A stretch of DNA of 64,000 nt, taken from contig NC_083601.1 of assembly GCF_029168945.1 (NCBI RefSeq), positions 33,965,660 through 34,029,659 on the forward strand, in the 5' to 3' direction. The translations under genes and the position numbers were made by a program. This DNA is from Cannabis sativa (Eukaryota > Streptophyta > Magnoliopsida > Rosales > Cannabaceae). This document shows positions 23,041 through 35,121 of the stretch, one piece after another; position 1 is the stretch's first letter; each line of letters starts with the position of its first letter. A model generated the notes under the pieces. That model saw nothing but the letters and a program-made list of their open reading frames with translations, searched no databases and was not told where the DNA came from.

Positions 23041-23838
23041 TCTCTTATAATGGTGTTTGTTACGTTACAACATCATTATAATAAAATTTTAAAAGATTAA
23101 GAATAGTTTATTGCGGAAAACAAGTTTGAAGAATTTTTAACACATATAGTAAAATAAAATATCAAAAAGCACATGAGAACGAGAACGAGAACATCAGTAG
23201 CAGGGTCGGCCCAAGCATATAGCAGTTTGGACCATTGCACAAGACACCCTATATTAAAAGGCCTCAGTTTGTTATCATTTTTTACATATATTATAATAAT
23301 TTTTTTTGATAATGTATAGTATACATATAATAAAAGTTCATAACTATATAAAAAAACCGTTAAAATATTGTGGTCCCAATACACATGATTTTAAAATTTA
23401 TGAAGTATTTTTTTTTCAAAATTGAATTTATGTAGTATTAATTAATAATTGTTTTTAATAAAAGGCCCAATTTTTATTTTTTGTCCAAGGCCCCAAACTG
23501 CTTGAGTCGACCCTGATCAGTATCTCATATTTTTGTAAATAAAAATTTAATGAATGGTAAAAATGTTCAAAATTCAGTAAAAACCGCACTTTTGTAATTG
23601 TTTTAATTTTGTTGGGTATTTATAAAAATATCTCAAAAATTAAAGGAATAATTATATAAAACACTATTTTTTTGTAAAAACATTTACACTTTTAGGTTTA
23701 AAGTTTTTTTATATACATATTTTTATGATAATTTATAAAAATACAAAAAACAATAAGAAAAACACATGAAAATAATATAAAAATAATATCAAAATAACAA
23801 CAAAACAATATAAGAAAATAATATATAATTAAATCAGA
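23041..23838 (-). repeat. Inverted copy of the 5.9-kb dispersed repeat
   Basis: Read on the minus strand this follows 5880-6390 closely, for example GTTCTCGTTCTCATG and CTTTTAAAATTTTATT(A/G)T. It is split at 23200 by a 315-bp hAT-type MITE. It ends at the left target duplication of the large Mutator-like element. Confidence 0.6.
23201..23515. mobile_element. hAT-type MITE
   Basis: Terminal inverted repeats are CAGGGTCGGCCCAAGCA on the left and CAGGGTCGACTCAAGCAG read inward from the right. The flanking 8-mers ATCAGTAG (23193-23200) and ATCAGTAT (23516-23523) match at seven of eight bases. CAGGG ends and an 8-bp duplication are typical of hAT elements. It is 315 bp, AT-rich and non-coding. 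Confidence 0.85.
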
Positions 23839-24672
23839 TTTAAATATGGGAAATTTTCATATATATACGTAATTTACAATCTATTAACGTAAATGACGTT
23901 AATTAATCTAATGCACTCCTAATAACGTGCCACCTCATCACCATCTACCGTAAATCCAAAATAAACCCAGACTGCCAACGTCATCAAAGGCGCTGCAATC
24001 ATCCGAAAATCAAGGGATTTTAATTCCTAAAAAGCGCGTGATCTATAATCAAAAAGGAAACCTATAAATCTATAATCCAAAATCTGAGAATTCAAATCAA
24101 AACTTGAAAAAAAAAAAACCATTCACGAACAAAAAAAAAAAAAAATCGTTCGACAACCGATCGAACATCCTAAAAACAGTTTTCGATTCTGCAAACTGCA
24201 CTAACGATTTGCAAAATCGCTTCCCTGCGATTATACAAATCAATATCACAACTGCAAAACTTCTCTCCAAAAAAAAAAAAAACTCCATTAACGAACAAAA
24301 AAAAGCTTCAGAAACAAAAAAGTCACAGCTAGCTGAATCAGAATCAACGACAGATCAACCAAATAGTCAACAGAGCAAATGCGATCAAGAATCAAAGCTT
24401 AAGAAAAAATTACCTTCTGCAGAGTACTCGACGACATGTACATCTTCATCGTCTTCCTCTGCCTTTCCTAGAAGCACCACCAAAAGCTATCAAAAATAGG
24501 TAATTATAAAAGTTAAAAATACATAACTGATTATTATACAAACAATACTTTCAAATACTTATGTGAGAAAATCGTTTTTTATACGTACATTTGTCAATAA
24601 AAAAAAATACTTAGAATAATCAAAACTGTTTATAATAAAAGTTACATTTGCATTGATTAATGACAGTTTGAT

Positions 24673-27214
24673 ATGGAAGATCCAAGAACAGTTATGATAT
24701 TTTATAATGGACAATGGGTGGACAAAACAAACTACACAGATTTTGAAGTGACAGGGATATTGATACCATCAAAATGTTCTTACAACCTACTTGCACAAAC
24801 AATATGTTCTACTTTGGGTTTGGACAGAAGTAAACAAAACATTGATGTTCAATTCCAAATTAAATCAGGAATACCACCCATGAAGATTACAGATGACAAT
24901 GGCTGCAGATTTTATGAACAAATCAGAAAAAAAGATGATGATGAGACCAAATACCCTATGATGGTAAACCTTTCAGCAGCCATTCCACCAGAAAACATTG
25001 GTAGCAGCTCCATCAATCATGACTACTCTGAACATACAATGCAAATCACACAGCCTATACCTACAAGGACAGAGTATGCACAAAACATGGCAGACTTTGT
25101 AATCAATCAAGTTGAAAATGCAATTGAAACAAGCCAGCAAGCAACAAGTCAGGTGATCTCAGATCCTCATGTTGATAACATATTTGTTGGACAAGTTTTT
25201 TCAAACAAAGAAACACTACAAAATGCTGTCAGCCTATACTCAATAAGAAGAAATCAGCCCTTCAAGGTAAAAAGATCCTCCAAACTTGACTACAAGCTAG
25301 TTTGCATCGATGAAAATTGTAAATGGAGTTTCTTGGCATCAAAACATGGAAAAACAAACATGTTCAAAATCAGAAAGATTCAGCATTCTCATACATGCTC
25401 ATTAGATGTCACATCTGTAGACCACCCTAATGCAACAAGCAACCTGATTGGTAGTGTAATAAGAACCAAATTTGTAAACCCAAAGAGAGACTACACACCA
25501 AATGAAATAGTGGATGACATGGCAGATGACGATAGTGTCTCCATATCTTACCAAAAAGCATGGAGGGCTAGAGAAAAGGCTATTGTAGATGCAAGACGCT
25601 GTCCACACGAATCGTACTCTGAAATACCAAGAATCTTGTACATGATGGAAAAATGCAACCCAGGTACTACTTCATAACCCTAAAACCAATTTTTCCAAAC
25701 AAAACTATAAAAAATATAATATACTAAATAGTTTATTGAATTACAGGAACAATCACAGACCTTGTCACAGACGAGAATGGCCACTTCAAATACCTATACT
25801 TCGCAATAGGTGCTTCCATCAAAGGTTGGCAACACTGCAATCCAATAATAGTCACGGATGGTACTTTCTTAAAAAATCAACATGGTGGAACATTGTTAAT
25901 AGCTAGTGCACAAAATGCAAATAGACACATATTTCCACTAGCATTTGCAATAGTAGACTCTGAGAATGACACTTCATGGAACTGGTTCTTCAGCAAACTA
26001 AAAGAATCATACAATGAGAGAGAAGGGCAGTGCATTATTTCAGATAGACATGAAAGTATTGCGAAAGCAGCAAATACAAACTTCCCAAACCTCATGCATG
26101 GAGTTTGTTGCTACCACTTGCTAAAGAATATCAAGACCAAGTTCAAAAAAGGTGGAGATGAACTCAGAAATGCATTCAATGGTGCTTCCAAAGCTTACAA
26201 TGCTGCTGAATATGAAAAAAATATGAGAGATTTAGACAATATTCATAGCGGCATAAGAGACTATCTGGTAAACGAAGTTGGAAACAGTAAGTGGACAAGG
26301 TTATACAGCCAAAACAGGCGATACAAAACAATGACATCGAACATCGCAGAATCTGTGAATGCAGCACTCAAAGAAGTAAGAGAGTTACCAATAGCAACTT
26401 TACTAGAATGTCTTCACTCTTTGGTCCAAAAATGGTATTGGGACAACAAAAATAGAGCATTGTCTACATTCACATACTTGGCACAAAAACCAGAGAAAAG
26501 TCTACGAAAAGAGCGAGATATGAGCTTAAAGTACAAGGTAACATATCTGCCTTATAAAAATTATTCCATATTTATATAAAATAGACGTATTGGTTTATTT
26601 TTGCACTTTATTACACTCATACAGTTATTAAATAAACTTATTAGTCTATTGCTGCATAACAAAAATCAAACTCGTTTGTATACCAATAAACATGCTTAAT
26701 TTTTTTTTTATATGCAATCAATAATGTAACTAAATATAACTACTTTCACAGGTGGAAACATCAAACATGATTGTATACAAAGTACATGATTGTACCGACT
26801 CATACATAGTAATACTGGAAAAAAAAAACATGCAGCTGTCAGAAATTTGAATATGATGAAATGCATTGCTCACATGCAATGGCTGTGTTAACCAAAAGGA
26901 ATCTATCATGCTACAGCTACTGCTCTTACTACTACACAAAAAAGGCTTTTTTGTCAACATATGAAGATAATATCTTCCCACTAGCAGATTCTACAACTTG
27001 GGATATACCGGATCATATAAAAGATATGATTGTTCTACCCCCAACACACAAGAGGCCAGCAGGGCGGCCAAAAAAACAAAGGTACAAAGGTGTGCTGGAA
27101 ACAAAAACACAGGTCAAATGTGGATCATGCAACCAAAAAGGACACAACAAAAGATCGTGCAAAAATGAACCAGTTCCAAAGCCAACCCGAAAGAGAAAGA
27201 ACATCAGTACTTAA
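24673..27214 (+). CDS. MURA-type Mutator transposase, frameshifted
   Basis: Exons 24673-25663, 25747-26537 and 26752-27214 with GT-AG introns. Order: a PB1-like N-terminus (MIFYNGQWVDKTNY), the MuDR DNA-binding domain (IFVGQVFSNKETLQNAV, KLVCIDENCKWS), the MULE DDE catalytic domain with Asp in VTDGTFLKN, Asp in IISDRHESI and Glu in NIAESVNAAL plus the CCYHLLKNIK helix, a SWIM zinc finger (CSCQKF...HCSHAM), an AT-hook (AGRPKKQ) and a CCHC knuckle (CGSCNQKGHNKRSC). Just before the SWIM finger a run of ten A at 26819-26828 shifts the frame, so exon 3 is open in two frames. It would cut and paste the element in the nucleus if the shift is an error. Confidence 0.9.
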
Positions 27215-27887
27215 AAAAAAAATAGCATTTTTTCACAACATTTGATACTTACAGTAATAAGTACTACATTAGTACTATGTCTTGGACTATTATGAACATA
27301 ATGGTTCCTCTGATTTTACAAAAACAAAAACATGTCAAAAAAATAAACAAACATGTTACCCATATCCATCCATTTCAGGTTTTATATTTTCTTATAATGA
27401 TCTTCAAATGAAAATTAATATGCAATTTTTTAAAAAATAAAAAATAAAAAAAATTAATATATCTATTACCTATTCGTATCCTCACACCAATTATAAAAAA
27501 AAAATGTACCTGTTACCCTCTCATATCGATATGTAAACAAGAAAAATATCTGATGATAGTGATTTGTTTCCTGAAAAAAAAAATCCATTTTAATTAGATT
27601 GATCATCAATTGAAAAAAGAAAACTAATCATCAATTGAAAAAGTAAACTAATTAGTTTCTTAAGTACACAAAAGTTTCATTTACACAAAATAATGTTCCA
27701 CAACATACAAGGTCCGTATACCACCTAATTAAGTGTTCCAACCCAAAAGAAAACTTGCACACACAACAGTTACATAAAACCAAAAACTACATGTTAAAGT
27801 TTGCAAAATACTACAAGTGCTAATTACAAAACATCAGGAAACCACAAAATAACAGTCTAAACTAAACGATAGTAATTGTAACACTAA

Positions 27888-30800
27888 TCATCCAATCTTC
27901 AAAGCTCCCCTAGTAGCTTTGGGCATCTTCCCAGTAAACTCTGAACCAGATTCATATCCATTCAACTCCTTCTTCATAGCATGCACAAAAAGCTCAACGC
28001 ACATCTTCTTTCGGACGAAATCCATATTCAAAGTTTTGGGGACATTGTTGATCATTTCATGTATAAAGTATTCAGCATACTTTATAACGAATACACCGCA
28101 GTCACTACAAAATAAAGAATAAAAATAACAGTCAGAACCATCGTAAACTAAAATGTTAATAAAAAAAATAAAAAATATACAATATAGTTACCACTGATCT
28201 TGTTGAGGCAATTTATCTATAAAAACAATTTCCAATGGATATGTATCCTTCACTCCCTGAAAATACTTAGTGCTCTTGTCAATATCAGACCTCCGACCAT
28301 AGAAATCCACATGAGACAATAAAATCGGCAAAATAACAGCAAATGCATTCACAAAACTGCGACTGTCCTTAAACTTTCCACGCCTCAAAGAATTGCACAC
28401 CTTAAGACATCTCATCTTGATGTCAAAGACGCACAAAATCCAATGTGCCAAAGCCATTACATTGACCGGAAATAGCATGAAATCTAAAACGAACCATGGT
28501 TTACCACACAACAAGCCAAATCCCGCAATATACGCAGCTGCCTTAGTGCCCCGAGGAACAGAATTAATATCCTCATCATTTGCACAAAACTTATTGTACA
28601 AATCAAATATATGGGCTGCAAAAAAACAATCAGTGGTGCTGGCAGCAACCCTCACACTTTTGTCATACTTAATTTGCTTCCTCAAGTAATAAAAGCACAC
28701 ATCAATATGCTGCATAACGTATAACATAAAAAAAAAACATAAATTATAAACAAATAAATGAAAACTCAAACACAAACATAAAAAAAACAAAACTCCCATC
28801 AATATATCATAAGAAAAAAATACTAACCGAACATGATAAATTTCTCCCCGGGGTTCTCAGATCGTAAAACCACATTTTATCGTTAACCTTCACAACAACA
28901 AAATCTAATGGCACCTTCAATACTCGATCCTCTTGTTTGAACTTCTTCAATTTGTTTTTATCATTGAAACCAGCCTTGAACCATTGCTCAAATGATTTAA
29001 CTTGAAGCTCATCTGGCATGGCCATCAATCCATTTGAAAATGGAAACAATCCATACACTTCACCAGTTGGTTTACCACTGCTGGCCGAACCAAAATTTGT
29101 TGTGTAAGGACTCTTCATTACAGATCCAGGCTTCGCAGCCCTTTTAACAACCTTGGGCGTAAACTCTACATTCAAATCCTACCAACAAACACAACAAACA
29201 CAAATTTTAAAAATAAAAATAGTAATAATAAAAATAAACTAAAAAGTTTCAATAATAAGTACATAAACAAAATTAAAAAATAAATGTTGGTAGATAATAA
29301 TTAAACATTTAAAACATGAAACCTTTGCAATATTCCTCTGATTAGAAGCCATTACTTCTTTGTGCAACACCTTACCCTACAAAAAAAAAACAGTTAAAAA
29401 AAAACAACCTAATAATCCATAACAATTACCAAACACGAACATAAAAATACCTTTGCAATTGTTTCCTCAATATCATTGATCTTCTCTAAAGCAGATAGTG
29501 TTATACTATCCTCTGTACCTTGACTATCACCCAACTTTTCAGTTGCACCAGTAAACTCTTTAGTTTCTTCATAAATCATCTCATCATCAGCAACCTTCTC
29601 ATTTACACTAACTACCTCCTTGCCTTCTTTGACAGCTGACTCCCCAGCACTCACTCCACCACTAGATCCACCAACATTACCTCCACCTTTAACTTCCTTG
29701 GCACCAACCCCATCACCACCAATACCCTGCAAAAAACAAAATAAAAAAATAAAAAAATAAAAAAATAAATTATCAATATGCAAATATATATATATAACTC
29801 ACATACCAAAATATATAAATAAAACACAAAATATAACCTTGTCATCGCCATCATTATCATCTTCCCTTAACTTGTTAGATCCGTTCTTGAACATCTCATG
29901 ATCATCATCAACCACTTCTTTCTTGTCATCATCCCCTTTCTCATCACCAGGTTGGGATGTAATAAAACACATTATATCAAAAGTAGGCTGACTACCACCA
30001 TCATTCTACAATAAAAAACAAATCATAAACCAAAATGTTACTGATTTCTAAATATAACAAGTAAACAACAAAACAAAAACTACAATAAAAACATAAAAAA
30101 AAAAAAAAAGTTACCTTATTCTCTATATTCGTAACATCTAAAACTTCCTCAACCTGTATATAATTTCACATTACACTACAAAAATAATAAAAATAATCCT
30201 AATAATTTACATCAATATTAAAATTTAAAAAAGTTACCTTATTATCTACCAACATTTCATCTCCAGCTTTTTCAACCTAAACAAAAGTTTAACTTTATAT
30301 TACAAATATTATCAAAAATAATCAAAACAGTTTACACAAAAACAGTTTACATAAAACCCAATAATTAATCTAACAACTAATTAAAAAACAGTAAACATAA
30401 TAGTTTCTTAATTAACTAGAATTACCTCCACAACTGGCTCTTCTTCATTTGTCAAAACAAGGTCATCATCATTCTGAAAATAAAATACAATACACACAAT
30501 AAAAACACAGCATTATAACTAATCACATACTCAATAAATAAAAAATACACACTATCAAATAAAAATAATCTTAAACACATACCATATTAAAAGTATCCTC
30601 ATCGCTCACTACAACATTTCCACCATCATTTCCACTTAAAAAGCAATTTCTCAACTCATTGAACTTCATGTCCAAATAAAACTTCAAACTTCCATCAATT
30701 TTTGCATCGATATAAGACTTCATATTCAACTCACATTCCTTAACACTACACTTCATCTCAGTACTCAACAAACTCAAAGACTCATCAAATTTTGTTTGAT

Positions 30801-33800
30801 TACCAACAAGCATCTTCACATTGTTCTTTAACTCTACTAGATCAGATTTCCCCACACCATAACTTCTCTGTATACCAGATGGGTCACCTTTCTCATAATG
30901 CTTCCTTTGTAATGGCTCATCATCAAAATCATCTTCAGAAGTTTCCAACACGGGGAAATCAAAACCTTCAAGTTTCATCATCTTCCTTTCAACATCAGTG
31001 GGGAGAATAGCTTGAGCTTTCAGCTACAAATAAAAAAGTAAAAAACGAGAAAAAGTAAGCAGATAAGTTTACAAAAAATATATCACACCAATAAACAGAA
31101 ACAACTACATAATTTTAATAAATACTTATTTACCTTTGATGACATTAAAATTTTCCTATCCAGCTCCCCAGAGTTAGGATTTCCAGTACTTGACCACCTA
31201 CAAATCCTATACTCTTGCGAAGCATCATATTGGCATATAGATGCCTTAAGACATAACGGAATAGTTTCATACAACCAGACCATAAATGCATAAGGGAAAC
31301 CAGGTAACTTGTATGTTTTACTATTTTCTTTCGTCTGTTTGCGTTTCACCTTAGCTTTTCCCTTACCACATGAATCATCAGACAGATCTGTTCTTTTTCT
31401 GCCCCTCAAAGCAATCATCAAATTGTGCAATGTAAGATCAAAAACAATTTTCCCCCAAGGGAAACTATCGTATTCACCAAGCCCCACAATATTCATCAAC
31501 TCATCAGAAACTTTTTTTACAGCAGGACTACAAATCAACCCATTGGTAAGAAGGTACAAAATTGCCATTTTAACAGCATACTCATCACTCTTGAACTCAC
31601 TAAACATAAATCTTTGTTCAACCGCACCATGAGTGACTTGCTGCTCGAAAAAAATACTTATCAACAAATGCATTCTCCCTTTTTGCATACTTTTTCATAT
31701 CATTATCACCATTACACAGTAAACCAGTTATGACCGCAAACTCAGCCAAACTAAACCTAAAATTTTCACACCCAAACTTAAACCACATCTCCTTCTCATT
31801 TTTTTGATGTACCTCCCTAAGTAGAGCATTATGTATTAACTGAGGTTGATATAAAATTGGTTTCATGTCTAACAAATGACCAAAACATGATTTACGAAAA
31901 AGCCTAATTTGTTCAGGGCTCAACTTAGCATTGATATTTGCAATCACTTTGTTCTCCAATGTATTAGGGAAGAAAATCATCTTACCCTTAACACGACTCT
32001 CAGGTTTAAAATATTGCTCCCACTCCTACAAAAATAAATAAACACATAAATCAACATAAAGATACTGTAAACTAAACTATAACAAAAATAACACTAAAGA
32101 AGCATTTTTTTGACTATAAACTAACACGTATATACATTCTACCAGAAATAAAACACCCAAAAATCCCAAATAAAAAGCAACATAAAGATTCTGTAAAACT
32201 AAACTATAACAGAAATAACACTAAAAAAGCACTTTTTTGACTATAAACTAAAACGTATATACATTCTACCACAACTACAACACACAAACAAAATAGTCCA
32301 AAACATTTCAAAATGGGAAAATCAAACTTATAAAGTGAATACACCAATACATATTTAACCCATTTCCATTCTCAAATAAAAAAAAATATATTCTAACAAA
32401 ATTCCCAAAAAAAAAAAAACAAAACAATAATACAAGCAAAATTATATAACTCTGAGAAGAAAAAACAAAAACTCGTGGGTCTTGATCCCAATATTGATTA
32501 TCATGATCATCACATTCAAAACAAGTTCCTAACAATGCAATTAGTTGCACAATCTATACAAAATTTCTGAGTTCTTTTTTTAAAGATAAATATATGTAAT
32601 GTCTTAACAACTTGATAATTAGTTAATTACAACACTTAAACAGTATACATGATTAGAAATACTAGCAACACTCTTCTTATGGCTCTATTTCACTCACTGT
32701 CTACTCTCTATTCTCATTGTTTATCAACATGTACGATAAGGGGAGAAAAATATAACATTTTGGGTCAAGCTATAATTTGACATATTTTATCAACTGAAAA
32801 ACAGAATTGCTCAAAAGCCTTTCAATTAATCTTTGGTGTTTAAACTTTCCGATAAACCCTTTTGTTACAATAGAAGCTGTCATAATATTAGAAGTTCTTG
32901 TTTAACAATCGTTTCGGTTTCATAACCAACTAAGTTATTAGAAACCAAGAAAATATTCCTTTCGTCAAAACAAAAAACAAGAAAAGATACAAACACAGTT
33001 CATGATATTCCTTTCGCCAAAATAAAACTCATGGCCATCACAGTTCATGATATTTTTTCAAAAAATTGGTTTCGTTGGATATGATCAAATTTCAAGAAAT
33101 CAAATTAATCATAACTTTCATCGACAAACACTTCCACTCAACGGTTACGTTTTCCAAAAAAGAATACATACATTTCTAATAAAAACCGTAACCCATAAAT
33201 CCATCAAAACAAAAATTAAAAACAACAAATAGACTAAAAAAATTACAATAAAATAAAAATTATATATGCAAACTGTAAACCCTAAATAACCGAAAACATA
33301 ATAATCACTAAAAACAAATTAATATTTGAAATGTATATACTAAAATTTATTGAACAATAAAAAAACAATAAAAAAACCATAGAAAACCCTAAACACAACT
33401 AAAAAACATCAAAAGGAAAAAAATAACACACATGCAATAACTTAAATTGAAAACCGAAAAAAAAGAACAAAAATCCAAAAACAAATCCGTAAACCATAAA
33501 ATCCATCAAAACCAGAATATTAAATCAGACAATAAACCAAAAAAATTACAACAAAATATAAAATATATATACCTTAATACTATCTGGAACTCCAATCTCC
33601 AAATCGTCACTATCATATTCAACATCGTCTTCTTCAATCACTTGCTTCATCTTTTTCAACGGACGATCTGCATGTTTCCCCTTCTTAGACCCAACATTGT
33701 TCCTCTTCCTCTTCGAAGAAAGCTCAGACTCTCCACTATCACTACCCTCGGACATTGTTTCTTTTGATTTGTTCTTCGGATTCATCGCCTTGGAGGACGC

Positions 33801-33833
33801 GGATGGAGATATAGACGAACGTGTTTTCACCAT
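27888..33833 (-). CDS. DUF1985-Ulp1 (C48) protease gene of the Mutator-like element, frameshifted
   Basis: About twelve exons. The main ones are 33833-33573, 32025-31134, 31023-30583, 29178-28828, 28709-28192 and 28104-27888; short acidic exons lie between 30473 and 29323. The N-terminus is Ser/Lys-rich and nuclear-looking (MVKTRSS, SSKRKRNN). DUF1985 follows (CFGHLLDMKP, WFKFGCENFRFSLAEFAVIT, FPWGKIVFDLTLHNL), then a long acidic Gly/Asp/Glu linker, then a C48 peptidase: His in MALAHWILCVFDI, Gln in KLPQQDQ and Cys in DCGVFVIKY. The usual Asp is Asn (KVCNSLRRGK). A seven-T run near 31649 shifts the frame inside DUF1985. The family is SUMO-protease-like; a role in transposition is unknown. Confidence 0.85.
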
Positions 33834-34189
33834 TACTAAACGTTTAGAGAAAAGAAATGAAGTTGGGAAAAAATGGAAATAACACTTATATTGATAGGCA
33901 TATAGGCGGTTTGGGTTTACAACCCACCTTTTGGGTAAAAATTTAAAAAAATTCAAAAAGTGAAACGTGCCCACGCGCCCACGCTGATAAGACGCCTATC
34001 ACATTTCAACTGACACTGACGTCAGCCCCTCTCATCCACTAAGCGTGTTGAAGAAGCCAAAAAATAAAGAAATGGTATAAAAATCAAAAACGGTAAAACT
34101 GACGGTAAACTTAATAATTTAAAGATAAACGGTATTATTAGAAATAAATGGAAAAAAACGTGTCCCAATGTAATTTTCCCTTTAAATAT

Positions 34190-34746
34190 TATTAGCCCAA
34201 TGTGAGAAGACAGGCCCAAGCCCAAGCCCAAGCACAGTTACTTAGTGACATTGTTCTTTGCTCTGTAAACCCTTACTCAATCTCTCTCTGGCTTTTCTTC
34301 GATTCTCTCTGTAAACCCTAGAAATATAATCAACCTCGTTCTGATCGGAGATCGGAGGAGAGTAGGAATTCCGTTTCAATCATTGGCTGGTTAACACAAT
34401 TACTTCAGGTACTACATATACTTACTTCACTCACTTCCCAAACTTGCATAATTTTCTGATTTTGCTTTGTGATACAATCTCATTTCGATGCTATTTGTAC
34501 TGTTCTTACTTACATATATTTTTATTTTATATTTATAAGTTTGGGATGATTATATATGTACTATATGTATTGGTGTTGATGATGAAGTGATTCTATAGCT
34601 AAGCTAGGCAATTTGAATTGGAATTGTTTTAACTACAAATAGTGACAATTAAGAACATCCCTAAGGGCAATTCTTTATTTTTTTTTAGCTAAAATATTAA
34701 AATATAGAGTTATTCTTCATAATGTTACTCCAATTTTTCCAAAATT
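34190..34746 (+). promoter_or_regulatory. Second copy of the RPN6 promoter, leader exon and intron start, upstream of NRPB6
   Basis: From TATTAGCCCAATGTGAGAAG onward the sequence follows the RPN6 promoter in reverse order of coordinates: AGCCCAAG repeats, CACATTGTTCTTTGCTC-like leader, telo-box at 34314-34321, the TTCAG/GTACT donor at 34408/34409, and intron sequence up to AAAATTTCTTC. RPN6 exon 2 and the coding region are absent. It lies about 380 bp before the NRPB6 ATG in the same direction. Acceptor-like TTTTGCAG (ends 34918) and CCTTACAG (ends 34994) could join its leader exon to the NRPB6 leader. Confidence 0.85.
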
Positions 34747-35121
34747 TCTTCAGACCTAATCACCTAAGTCGAAAATCGATTAAAAACGAATCAGACCCAG
34801 TTTCGTTTTCTGATCGAGGAGTGCTTTCTTGGCTTTCAGTTCTTTTCTTTTGGATCCCTTGCACGTACTTTCATCGGCGAGACTGGAATTTGGATTTTTA
34901 TGTTGTTTAATTTTGCAGATTTTCACACAAATTTTATGTTTTGGGTTTTGGATCCCTTTTATTTGACTATGATTTTTGTTTTTTGTCCTTACAGAACAAT
35001 TTCTTATACACTGAATAACCTTGTTTTGGAATCGTGATTATATCGAAGAAGACGGAAACTCCCCACTCGCAGACGATCGAACCCTAAGCGTGTCTATATA
35101 ATCAAAACTCTTTAAGTCCAC

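Larger units (their letters stand above)
23848..34180. mobile_element. Large Mutator-like element carrying transposase and Ulp1-type genes
   Basis: Perfect 9-bp direct repeats TTTAAATAT lie at 23839-23847 and 34181-34189. The element ends are GGGAAATTTTCAT and, inward from the right, GGGAAAATTACAT; similarity fades within about 22 bp, so it is close to a non-TIR MULE. The 10,333-bp interior holds a MURA-type transposase (plus) and a convergent DUF1985/Ulp1 protease gene (minus). MULEs with Ulp1-like genes (Kaonashi type) are known in plants. Both genes contain one homopolymer frameshift. Confidence 0.93.

Noticed and set aside
28393..28689. Plus-strand frame opposite the Ulp1 exon
   Set aside because: Antisense shadow of the protease exon, which has the conserved His motif.
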